From Neolewinella persica DSM 23188 (GTDB lineage Bacteria; Bacteroidota; Bacteroidia; Chitinophagales; Saprospiraceae): a stretch of DNA of 64,000 nucleotides. A program made the translations under genes and the position numbers. This document shows positions 53,217-61,251 of this stretch, piece by piece. Below the pieces are notes generated by a model. The model did no database searches. It was not told where the DNA came from and saw only the letters and a list, made by a program, of their open reading frames with translations. Where the stretch lies: contig NZ_KB890432.1 of NCBI RefSeq assembly GCF_000373105.1, positions 47,070 to 111,069 of the forward strand, given 5' to 3'. Positions within the stretch are counted from its first letter, which is position 1, and each line of letters starts with the position of its first letter.

Positions 53217-53942
53217 ATGCTTATCAAAACCCGTGGTCTGATCTTTCGCGCCACCAAATACGGCGACTCCAGCTTGATCCTGGAGGTCTTCACCGAGGCT
53301 AAGGGCATCCGGAAGTACATCGTTAGCGGCGTCAGGAAGGCCCGGAGCCAGACACCCGCGAGCCTGGTTCAGCCGATGAACCTGGTAGACCTGGTCGCTT
53401 ACGAACGCGAAGGTAAAGACCTGACCCGGCTGAAGGAAGTACGGCCGGCCCACGTGTATACCCAGATTCCTTTTGACGTCTTCCGCGGAACCATCGGCCT
53501 TTTCATGCTGGAGGTTGCCCGCAATGCCATCCGGGAGTCTGAAGAGAACCCGGCGTTATTCGACTTCCTATACGCTGCCTTCGAATTTCTGGACACCACC
53601 ACCGGGCCGGTGACGCACCTGCACCACCACTTTATGCTGGAGCTAACCGCCCACCTTGGTTTTTTACCTTCCGGTATCTGGACTGACGCCACGCCACTAT
53701 TTGACCTAAAGACGGGCCAGTTCACCGGTGGCCACCCCGGCCACCCGGAATACATTGACGAGACCCGCGCCGCACTGATGTTCCGCCTGCTCCACGCCAA
53801 CCGGGACGAACTGCCGGAAATTACCTCCACACGTGCCGAACGAACGGGTTTACTGAACGACCTGCTCCGCTTTTATCAGTACCACATCGAAGGAATGCGG
53901 GAGGTTAATTCGTTTAAGATATTGAAGGAGGTGATGGGGTAA
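53217..53942 (+). CDS. recO: DNA repair protein RecO
   Basis: A 241-residue protein with an N-terminal OB fold (KTRGLIFRATKYGDSSLILEVFTEAKGIRKYIVSGVRK), then the helical zinc-binding-like body with LRRLHANRDELP. RecO anneals single-stranded DNA and loads RecA with RecR in the RecFOR pathway. I start at 53217 (MLIKTRGLIF), the family N-terminus. The upstream open frame to 53127 is not conserved-looking. It is a single gene. Confidence 0.88.
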   Translation: MLIKTRGLIFRATKYGDSSLILEVFTEAKGIRKYIVSGVRKARSQTPASLVQPMNLVDLVAYEREGKDLTRLKEVRPAHVYTQIPFDVFRGTIGLFMLEVARNAIRESEENPALFDFLYAAFEFLDTTTGPVTHLHHHFMLELTAHLGFLPSGIWTDATPLFDLKTGQFTGGHPGHPEYIDETRAALMFRLLHANRDELPEITSTRAERTGLLNDLLRFYQYHIEGMREVNSFKILKEVMG

Positions 53943-54122
53943 AGTCGGCAATAGAAAAAATAATTATCCTGTTTTTTCAACCCCTTTGAACCATCAGAAG
54001 GATATCACGTTAGGCCCCCGAATTTAGAATATTGTAGCGCGCCACCTATTTGGGTATATTTTTTATTTTAAAAAGCGCAAACACACATTTCTCCCATTTT
54101 TTCAAATTTTCATTTTTTCGTA

Positions 54123-54142
54123 CCCTGACAATCTTGTCAGGG
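54123..54142. promoter_or_regulatory. Hairpin in the leader of the blh/rhodopsin operon
   Basis: CCCTGACA (54123-54130) and TGTCAGGG (54135-54142) form a perfect 8-bp stem with a 4-base loop, 24 bp before the blh start. The flanking CGTA/TACG extends it further. No T-run follows. An operator or leader element is likely. Confidence 0.55.
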
Positions 54143-54166
54143 GCGTACGAGCATTAGTAATTTATC

Positions 54167-55212
54167 ATGCATTCCAAGTCTCCTTCCCGAGGCGGGGTCA
54201 ACCTGCTTGTCATGGCTATTACGGCCGTATTTATCCTTCTTGGGAGCTTTGCTTCCGGGATGTTAAGCTCGTGGGAACCTTTCCTGGTCCTTGGTATGAT
54301 GCTACTACTGGGTCTGCCACATGGTGCAACGGACCACGGCTTATTTCTTGCATTACAGGATGGTCAACGCCGGGGTAAAAAAATCAGCTTCTACCTCGCT
54401 TACCTGGCCATTATTGCAGCGTATGGTCTGATTTGGTGGCTCTCGCCGGTGGTGGCATTTTTCATTTTCATGCTATTGTCAGTCTACCACTTCGGACAAT
54501 CCAACTGGGTTAACCTTTACTATGGCCACGTAATTTTAGAAAGGGGGCACTACTTGCTTTGGGGTATTGGCATCTTGCTCACCCCGATCCTCCTTCATGC
54601 AGAGGAGGCCATTACTATAGTTCAAGCGATGACCGGCGCCGTGGTCATTACTCCTCCCAGCACCACCGACGTGTATTATTTTATCGGGGTAACCGGGTTT
54701 TAAATGGCCTGATGATCATCGTACTGTGGTGGCAACGGCGAATTAGTACCAGGCGGTTAGCGGTGGAGACATTGGCTTACGCATTACTAATCACGATGTT
54801 CTTAACGAACAGCCTGTTGTTGGGTTTTTCGGTCTACTTCGTATTCTGGCATTCCCTGGCTTCGGCAAAAGATCAACTACAGTTTTTCAAGCTCAGACTT
54901 TCGCCAACGCTCCGTCGTCAGCTTTTTGTAGAAGTTGCCATGACCGTTTTGGGTGCGCTTAGTTTTTGCCTCATTATTTGGTTCGGTCCCGGCCCTGAAA
55001 CAGCGCTACAGCCAGCCGTCATCGGTGGTGTATTCATTTTCATATCCCTCCTCACCTTACCTCACATGCTACTCGTAGAGCTGCTCTACGCCCATTGGTC
55101 TCCCCGCTCCGCCGAGGGCCTGACCGATGATACGATCAAACAATTCAATCTTTCCCACTCTCCGCTTCCTTCCTCCACAAGGGCAGAAGAGGAGTTAACT
55201 ATTACTCATTAA
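54167..55212 (+). pseudogene. blh: Blh (brp-like 15,15'-beta-carotene dioxygenase), frameshifted
   Basis: A membrane protein that cleaves beta-carotene to two retinals, for the rhodopsin next to it. The first 178 residues (54167-54703) carry the di-histidine motif LPHGATDHGLF (His52, His57) and VYHFGQSNW. The rest, in another frame to 55212, continues with VYFVFWHSLASAKDQ and LLTLPHMLLVELLY, the conserved C-terminal histidines. The two parts meet at the T4 run 54698-54701: adding one T joins them without loss. This is either a real one-base deletion or a homopolymer sequencing error. The stop is 12 bp before the rhodopsin start, so one operon is expected. Confidence 0.85.
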
Positions 55213-55224
55213 ATCCTTTATAAA

Positions 55225-55977
55225 ATGGATGCTTTATTATCGTTTCCTTCTCTTTTCCTCGCTAGTATCCAGTCTGGAGACTACGTAGGATTCACTTTTT
55301 TCATCGGTTCTATGGCCATGATGGCCGCCACTGTTTTCTTCTTCTTTCAAACTACTCAGGTAGAAGGAAAATGGCGGGACAGTATGCTCATTGCCGGGCT
55401 CATTACTTTCATTGCTGCTGTGCATTACTTCTACATGCGTGACTTTTGGGCAGAAACGGGTACCTCACCTACTGAATTCCGTTACATTGACTGGATCCTC
55501 ACCGTTCCATTGATGTGTGTGGAGTTCTACCTGATTCTGCGCGCCGTAGGAGCCAAGCAGGGCCTGCTCTGGAAAATGATCGGATACTCCCTGCTGATGC
55601 TGATCGCCGGTTATCTGGGTGAAACCGTTTTCCGCAGCCAGTCCATTCTTTGGGGCGTAATCTCAACCGTTGGCTACGTGGGCATCCTCTACGAAGCATG
55701 GTTCGGCTCTGCTAAGAAATTGGCCGTCAATAGCAACGACCCAAGGTTATTAGGTGCCATCAAAGCACTTGAATGGTTCGTACTTGCCGGCTGGGCCATC
55801 TACCCGATTGGGTACATGACCATTCCTGGTGGCTTCCTGGACGGCGTATTGCCTGCTGAAACCCTCGACCTATTCTATAACATTGGTGATGCGATCAACA
55901 AAATTGGCTTTGGTTTAGTGATCTACACCCTCGCCGTTTCTAAGTCTGATATCGTCGACTACGCAACGAATAAGTAA
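55225..55977 (+). CDS. Proteorhodopsin-type light-driven proton pump
   Basis: A 250-residue seven-helix retinal protein. Helix C has RYIDWILTVPLMCVEFYLIL, giving the D-T-E pattern of proton pumps (Asp89 acceptor, Thr93, Glu100 donor). His67 sits 22 residues before Asp89, as in proteorhodopsin. Lys226 in helix G (DAINKIGFG) binds retinal and Asp222 is the second counter-ion. The spectral tuning residue (Asp89+8) is Met97, indicating green absorption by family knowledge. It is not a sodium (NDQ) or chloride pump. It follows blh by 12 bp and ends before a strong terminator. Confidence 0.95.
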   Translation: MDALLSFPSLFLASIQSGDYVGFTFFIGSMAMMAATVFFFFQTTQVEGKWRDSMLIAGLITFIAAVHYFYMRDFWAETGTSPTEFRYIDWILTVPLMCVEFYLILRAVGAKQGLLWKMIGYSLLMLIAGYLGETVFRSQSILWGVISTVGYVGILYEAWFGSAKKLAVNSNDPRLLGAIKALEWFVLAGWAIYPIGYMTIPGGFLDGVLPAETLDLFYNIGDAINKIGFGLVIYTLAVSKSDIVDYATNK

Positions 55978-56428
55978 ACAAATAACTCGAACACGTTATT
56001 TCGCTAGATTTCAACATCGAAATTACCGGTATCGTGTTATTGAACTTGTTAGTTGATTACAGCGCTTTCCTTTACTGGAAAGCGCTGTATCTTTTTTACC
56101 CCCTCCCCCAAAGGGAAGTAAGGGGAAAGAAAGGGGAAGAGAAAACTTGGTTATAACCTTGGTGTGTATGACGAGATGCACCACCTGCTAGTGGATGAGT
56201 TCGGACGCCCGCAGGTCAACTAACCCCCTCCGCTTCGCTTCAGGGTTTGGTCGACGCTACGGGATCCTGAGGGAGACGAGGACTCAATGGCGTTCCGTGC
56301 CTTGGAACTGCTCAGCAGTGAAAGGGCTAAGGAGTCCACGGGCGTCCGAGCCGAAAATCTTCAATTTGTGCTACACACGTAACCTTGCTTATGACGTTCC
56401 TAAGTGGGTAAAAATATATCTTCGCACC
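55978..56428. other. Spacer between rhodopsin and lnt
   Basis: About 450 bp. It begins with the rhodopsin terminator (56059-56097). A purine-rich stretch follows at 56105-56150. The sequence ending at the TAA at 56221-56223 reads like the tail of a protein (for instance EMHHLLVDEFGRPQVN) but has no start. The long open frame toward lnt from 56195 shows no coding character. Confidence 0.55.
56059..56097 (+). terminator. Strong rho-independent terminator of the rhodopsin operon
   Basis: ACAGCGCTTTCC (56059-56070) and GGAAAGCGCTGT (56077-56088) form a perfect 12-bp stem with a 6-base loop, followed by ATCTTTTTT. It lies 82 bp after the rhodopsin stop codon. Confidence 0.92.
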
Positions 56429-58198
56429 ATGGCACATTCCACTTTCCGCTCCTTAGGCTTCGCACTGCTGGCCCTTGCCCTCTTCGTTGCCGGCTGGATG
56501 TACTGGCGAATGACCCAGGAGGAACTTTGGAGTTACGCTCCGCTGGCCTTTTACCTGGCCGCCTTCGGCGGCACGTGGCTGCTGCGGACTTACCGAAAAA
56601 GCGGGGAGGTCCTTGAAGACAATAAATTGAGCGGACTGACCGGCGTGCTACTCGGACTCGGCTTTCCCGGTATCCTGCCAATCCCCTTGCTGTTGCTGGT
56701 AGCCTTTGTACCAATGTTTTTACTATACCGCCGATTGATGGCAGCCGATGCGGGCTACGGCAAAGTATTCCGTCACGGTTTCAGTGCCTTTTTACTGTTC
56801 AACATTCTGGCGTCCTACTGGGTAACAAATACCGCATTTGGCGCCGGGCTGTTTGCCATGCTGGCCAACAGTGCCCTGATGTCTCTACCCTGGCTGGCCC
56901 TGTATTGGACGGGTCGAAAGTCACCCAAAGTCGCCTTTCTGGCCTTTGCCGTCTGCTGGGTTGCCTTCGAACACTTCCATTACAACTGGGAATTAAACTG
57001 GCCCTGGCTGACCCTGGGCAACGGCTTTGCCCAATGGCCCAGCCTGATCCAGTGGTACGAAGTAACGGGCGTACTCGGCGGTACGGCCTGGATATTAGGG
57101 TGCAACTACCTTGCTTTTAAAACCTTCTTTGCACCTGCGTCCTCGCCACAAAAAAAGGCTTTTCCCCTACCCCTTGCCCTCCTCGTTGCGCTGCCGATAC
57201 TTGGCTCCCTGGCACGCTACGCTTCCTATACACCGCCTGCGGGCGACACCATTACAGTGGCTTCTATTCAGCCCAATTTTGAGCCCCACTTTGAGAAATT
57301 TGCGGACCGGATGCAATCGGCGCCGCTGGATACCTTCCTCCGATTAAGCAAAGCTGCGCTTGCCGTAGGGCCAGCAGATTACCTGCTTTACCCTGAGACC
57401 AGTTTTGGTCAGATCGTGGAGGGGGAACCCTTGAATAACCGACCGATGCAGTTACTTCAAGCAGGGCTAAAAGGGCTGGGCGCAAAATACCTGGTGACCG
57501 GTTTTGATGGTTACAAGATATTTAACGAAGGAGAGCCGGTAACGAAAGCCGTACGATACTTCCCACGCCAGGACGGGTCCGAACTGGCCATTGAAGCACT
57601 TAACGCCGCTATCCAGGTTAATCTGGAGGACGATTCTTTTCAAACCTACCGCAAAGGAGTATTCGTCCCGGGTGCAGAGTCCTTTCCTTTTCGTGATGTC
57701 CTGCCATTCATGGAGCCACTTGTGGCCAGTGTAGGTGGCTCAGTGGCCGGGCGAGGCACCCAGGAGGAACGATTACCACTGCGTTCGCCGATCGCAAAAA
57801 TTGCCCCGGTTATTTGCTACGAATCCGTCTTCGGAGAATACTTCACTGACTACATCCGCGAAGGCGCGCAAGCCGTTTTCGTGATGACCAACGACGGCTG
57901 GTGGGACAATACCGCTGGTCATCGGCAGCACCTTTGGTTCAGTAGCTTGCGGGCCATCGAGACCCGTCGGGCGGTCGTCCGTTCGGCCAATGTCGGCGCC
58001 TGTGCCTTCATCGACCAGCGGGGAAAGATCATCAGTCGTACCAGGTACAATCAGGCGGGTTTCCTGCGGGGAACGCTGCAACTGAACGATGCACGAACGC
58101 CCTACGTCAGGTTTGGGGACATCGTCTCCCGGATCGCGATGTTGCTGACGGCGATGGTGGTGCTTAGTAACTTTGCCCGGTCTTTAAGGCGGGGGTAG
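56429..58198 (+). CDS. lnt: Apolipoprotein N-acyltransferase
   Basis: A 589-residue inner-membrane enzyme that adds the third acyl chain to lipoproteins. About eight hydrophobic helices occupy residues 10-280. The carbon-nitrogen-hydrolase domain carries the Glu-Lys-Cys set: Glu323 in LLYPETSFG, Lys409 in TYRKGVFVPG and Cys463 in VICYESVFGEY. A C-terminal helix follows. I start at 56429 (MAHSTFRSLG). The open frame from 56195 has no homology-like content. In the loop at about residues 234-240 (FAPASSP), the DNA matches the GC-rich 18-mer with two changes (57130-57147). Confidence 0.9.
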   Translation: MAHSTFRSLGFALLALALFVAGWMYWRMTQEELWSYAPLAFYLAAFGGTWLLRTYRKSGEVLEDNKLSGLTGVLLGLGFPGILPIPLLLLVAFVPMFLLYRRLMAADAGYGKVFRHGFSAFLLFNILASYWVTNTAFGAGLFAMLANSALMSLPWLALYWTGRKSPKVAFLAFAVCWVAFEHFHYNWELNWPWLTLGNGFAQWPSLIQWYEVTGVLGGTAWILGCNYLAFKTFFAPASSPQKKAFPLPLALLVALPILGSLARYASYTPPAGDTITVASIQPNFEPHFEKFADRMQSAPLDTFLRLSKAALAVGPADYLLYPETSFGQIVEGEPLNNRPMQLLQAGLKGLGAKYLVTGFDGYKIFNEGEPVTKAVRYFPRQDGSELAIEALNAAIQVNLEDDSFQTYRKGVFVPGAESFPFRDVLPFMEPLVASVGGSVAGRGTQEERLPLRSPIAKIAPVICYESVFGEYFTDYIREGAQAVFVMTNDGWWDNTAGHRQHLWFSSLRAIETRRAVVRSANVGACAFIDQRGKIISRTRYNQAGFLRGTLQLNDARTPYVRFGDIVSRIAMLLTAMVVLSNFARSLRRG

Positions 58199-58537
58199 AA
58201 TCTGTATTTCCGGGCTCCCCGTACTTCTACGGAAGTACGTTTGCTTGGGCGGTGTTTTTCAGCTGTCAGGAGAACCCAGCCCGTACTTCTACGGAAGTAC
58301 ATTCGCTTGGTCTTTAAAAGCGGGAGGAGTTGGGGAGATAAAGATTGTCGTACTTCTACATATTTACGACAAGACCGAGCAAGGAAATTATCGCGGCATC
58401 ACAATCTTTGTCGTACTTCTACATATTTAAGACATGTCTCCTCATACCGTACAACCCAGCCCGTACTTCTACGGAAGTACATCTGAGGGCTTTGCCGGCA
58501 CAACCTCTCCCCCACCCCTACCGTTCTTTCCCCAACA
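58199..58537. other. Repeat cluster upstream of the Omp85 gene
   Basis: About 340 bp without a gene. It contains three copies of GTACTTCTACGGAAGTAC and two copies of a 24-bp repeat, all sharing CGTACTTCTAC at roughly 50-67 bp spacing. There is no terminator or cas-type context. Confidence 0.75.
58221..58480. repeat. Array of palindromic and 24-bp repeats sharing the CGTACTTCTAC core
   Basis: GTACTTCTACGGAAGTAC (7-bp arms, 4-base loop) occurs at 58221-58238, 58283-58300 and 58463-58480. Near-identical 24-mers lie at 58347-58370 and 58410-58433, 63 bp apart. The first 24-mer has 6-bp terminal inverted repeats (GTCGTA/TACGAC). The 24-mers are the reverse complement, with small changes, of those at 32067-32153. 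Confidence 0.85.
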
Positions 58538-60274
58538 ATGATCCGTATCCTTTTACTCTTTTGGGCGCTGACGCAGGTGCAGGGAATGGTTTCGGGGCAA
58601 AGTCCGCTCCGCCTCCTGGTTCGTTCTACCGACTTTGAGTGGACGGATACCCCAGAGCAGTTTCCCGACAGCCTGGCCGCAGTGGTCTTTCTTGAGGAAT
58701 GGGTCGCCCAACAGCAGGCTAAGGCCTATTGGGAGGCTTCGGTGGATAGCCTCTACCGGGAGGGAAATGACCTCCAGGCCATTCTCCACCTCGGACCGCC
58801 GTACAGCTGGGCCGGACTAGAGCCTCCGGCAGACGAGAACGTCCGTACCTGGTTACGCAAAGCAGGTTTCCGACCGCAGCGTTTTACCAACGGCCGTCCT
58901 CTCCGGCCGCAAGAATGGACGGCGACACGAGACAGTACCCTCGTTCGCGCCGCCGATGCCGGTTACCCCTTCGCCGCCATCAGGCTGACCGACGTAAACT
59001 GGGTCGCTCCCGGCCAGCTAAACGCACAGATTGACCTGGCGACCGGCCCGCTAATTCGCGTTGGGGAAGTTAGGGCACCCGAAGGCGCCCGTATACGTAC
59101 GGTATTCCTGGAACGCTACCTTGGCCTTCAGCCAGGAGAACCTTACCGGGAGCGCCGCATCCGCCAACTGGGGAACCGGCTGCGACAGCTCCCGTACCTC
59201 AATCTTAAGGGTACTCCCCGCATCAGTTTTCAGGACAGTCTGGCCTTCTTCGACCTGCCGTTGGAGCGTAAACCCGCTAGCCGCTTTGACTTCGTCATCG
59301 GTGTGCTCCCCAATAGTAATCAGACGGGGAAACTGCTGATCACCGGTGACCTGAATGGAGAACTGTACAATGGCTTCGGCCAGGGAGAGCGCGTAGCGCT
59401 TCGCTTTGAGCAGCTACGCCCGCAAACTCAGGAACTCGAGCTTGCCGTTGACTACCCATTTCTCTTCGGTCTGCCTTTTGGTTTTGAAGGAAAACTAGAC
59501 CTCTATCGCCGGGACTCCTCCTTCCTTAACCTCAATTGGCGGCTGGCCGCCACCTACCTGCGCGAGGGCAATGACCGGTTTTCGGTTTTCTGGGAAAACC
59601 GGCGTTCAATCGTACCTGGCCAGGATGTTGGGCCAAACCGCCCCACCAACGAATTACCCGACACCCTGGGCGTCATCCGATCCTTCTTCGGATTACAGGC
59701 CCGGCGCAGCCGGACCGACCGGCGCTTCAGCCCACGACGGGGCTATGCCTTTGACCTCAGCGCCGCAGCCGGCTTCCGCCGGCTGCCCGACGTTTTGGAC
59801 ACCGATAGCCTTGCCGCAAACTCAGGGCAGGTGCAACTGGCTGCCAGCTTTGATGCTTACCTGGACCCACTTACCGGAACCGTTATTTACCTGGGCCTTA
59901 AAGGTGCTGGCATTTTTGGCAGCAACGTTGTTTTACCCAACGAGCAATATCGGCTTGGTGGAGCCAAGTTGCTTCGAGGGTTTGACGAACAGTCGATCTT
60001 TGCCCGGGACTACGTGGTGCTTACCGCCGAAATGCGTCTGCTCCTCGGCGGGAATGCTTACCTCTACGGCTTTGTTGACGCCGGACGGGTAAACCTCCGG
60101 AACAAAACCCGACCAGACATTCCAATAGACTACCCAGTTGGCTTTGGTGCCGGCGTAACCTTCGATACCCGAGCTGGTGTTTTTGGGCTAAGTCTTGCAT
60201 TGGGCCGGCGGAATGGTATTCAGGTTGACCTCGGAGGGCCTAAAGTCCACCTGGGTTACATTTCCGTTTTTTAA
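58538..60274 (+). CDS. Omp85/BamA-TamA-like outer-membrane protein (surface antigen D15)
   Basis: A 578-residue protein with a signal peptide, a POTRA-like N-terminal part (LRKAGFRPQRF; DAGYPFAAIRLTDVNW; GPLIRVGEVRAPEGARI; RTVFLERYLGLQPGEPYRERRIRQL) and a C-terminal barrel with the L/V-RGF motif in LLRGFDEQSI and strand AYLYGFVDAGRV. It belongs to the Omp85 superfamily that inserts or exports outer-membrane proteins. The short length (no more than three POTRA) points to a TamA-like or additional Bacteroidota homologue rather than the essential BamA. The signal-peptide region contains a near-match to the GC-rich repeat (58564-58581). It is a single gene. Confidence 0.85.
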   Translation: MIRILLLFWALTQVQGMVSGQSPLRLLVRSTDFEWTDTPEQFPDSLAAVVFLEEWVAQQQAKAYWEASVDSLYREGNDLQAILHLGPPYSWAGLEPPADENVRTWLRKAGFRPQRFTNGRPLRPQEWTATRDSTLVRAADAGYPFAAIRLTDVNWVAPGQLNAQIDLATGPLIRVGEVRAPEGARIRTVFLERYLGLQPGEPYRERRIRQLGNRLRQLPYLNLKGTPRISFQDSLAFFDLPLERKPASRFDFVIGVLPNSNQTGKLLITGDLNGELYNGFGQGERVALRFEQLRPQTQELELAVDYPFLFGLPFGFEGKLDLYRRDSSFLNLNWRLAATYLREGNDRFSVFWENRRSIVPGQDVGPNRPTNELPDTLGVIRSFFGLQARRSRTDRRFSPRRGYAFDLSAAAGFRRLPDVLDTDSLAANSGQVQLAASFDAYLDPLTGTVIYLGLKGAGIFGSNVVLPNEQYRLGGAKLLRGFDEQSIFARDYVVLTAEMRLLLGGNAYLYGFVDAGRVNLRNKTRPDIPIDYPVGFGAGVTFDTRAGVFGLSLALGRRNGIQVDLGGPKVHLGYISVF

Positions 60275-60350
60275 GATTTATGTCAGGAAAAGTGCCAGCC
60301 TTCCAGGCTACTAAAAACAAACCCCGAAAGTCCGCAACCTTGTTGATGAC

Positions 60351-61139
60351 CTACTTGTCATGCACTCCAGCCCCCGCTGTCTTCAGTTCAGGATCACTAG
60401 TGGAGGCAGCACGCACCGCTGCGGCCAATTCTGGCAACCAATTGCTGTCTTTCTCAAGGCCGTTACCAACTACAATCATATCTGCCCCAGCCTCCAGCGC
60501 CAGCGCGGCACGAGCTGGGGTGCGAATACCTCCCCCCACAACAATGGGTAAGCCTACTTCATTACGAACAGCTTTGATTACTTTTCCGGCGATCGGATGT
60601 TGAGCACCACTACCGGCATCCATGTAGATCACCTTCATCCCCAACTGTTCACCGGCAAGGGCGGTGGCTGCCGCAATGGGTGGTTTGTCGGCGGGGATAG
60701 GCGTAGTATTACTCATATAGGAAACCGACGTTGGTTTACCACCATCGATCAGGATGTAGCCGGTGGGTATGGCCTCCAGTTTCATTTGCTTGATCCTGCT
60801 GGCAACCTGTACGTGGCGGCCAATCAGTAAATCGGGGTTACGGCCAGAGATAAGGGACAATAAGAACAAAGCATCTGCCTGAGCGTCCAACTGGTACACG
60901 GAACCCGGAAAGAGAATGATCGGTGTTCCGTTGAGGGAGGACTTGAGCAGCTTGAGGTAGTACTCAGCTTGCGGGGCATTAACCAGGCTTCCTCCCCAAA
61001 GGAAAACATCGACGTTACCGGCATTTGCATAGTCGGCCAGCTGCCGCAGGTTATCCCGCCGGGCTTTGTCCGGGTCAATGAGCACGGCCAGTAGTTTTTT
61101 GCCGGTGGCCCGGGCTTCGGTGAGTAAGGGATATACCAT
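60351..61139 (-). CDS. Geranylgeranylglyceryl/heptaprenylglyceryl phosphate synthase
   Basis: A 262-residue TIM-barrel enzyme of the PcrB/GGGPS family, which couples a polyprenyl diphosphate to sn-glycerol-1-phosphate. Motifs: LLAVLIDPDKA, DVFLWGGSLV, ILFPGSVYQLD, TGYILIDGGKPTSV, VIYMDAGSGAQHP and VGGGIRTP. The length and sequence match the bacterial group found in Bacteroidota. The product in these bacteria is expected to be a G1P-linked prenyl ether precursor of unknown fate. No archaeal-type lipid genes are adjacent. It is convergent with the Omp85 gene 76 bp away. Confidence 0.9.
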   Translation of the reverse strand: MVYPLLTEARATGKKLLAVLIDPDKARRDNLRQLADYANAGNVDVFLWGGSLVNAPQAEYYLKLLKSSLNGTPIILFPGSVYQLDAQADALFLLSLISGRNPDLLIGRHVQVASRIKQMKLEAIPTGYILIDGGKPTSVSYMSNTTPIPADKPPIAAATALAGEQLGMKVIYMDAGSGAQHPIAGKVIKAVRNEVGLPIVVGGGIRTPARAALALEAGADMIVVGNGLEKDSNWLPELAAAVRAASTSDPELKTAGAGVHDK

Positions 61140-61251
61140 AGATGGCGGAAAAATCTGCTTTGGGGCAAGGTACGGACAAATCTACGGTTTGGATTGCTGG
61201 GAGGCTCTCCGGGCAGAGGAAATTAAAGGTTGCTTGACAAAGGAATTTCCT

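Noticed and set aside
54167..55212. Programmed -1 frameshift in blh
   Set aside because: The junction has no in-frame X XXY YYZ heptamer. The T4 homopolymer makes a deletion or sequencing error simpler.
58221..58480. CRISPR array upstream of the Omp85 gene
   Set aside because: Spacing is near-regular, but two different repeat sequences alternate, several copies are short palindromes, some intervening segments are themselves repeated, and no cas genes are in the window.
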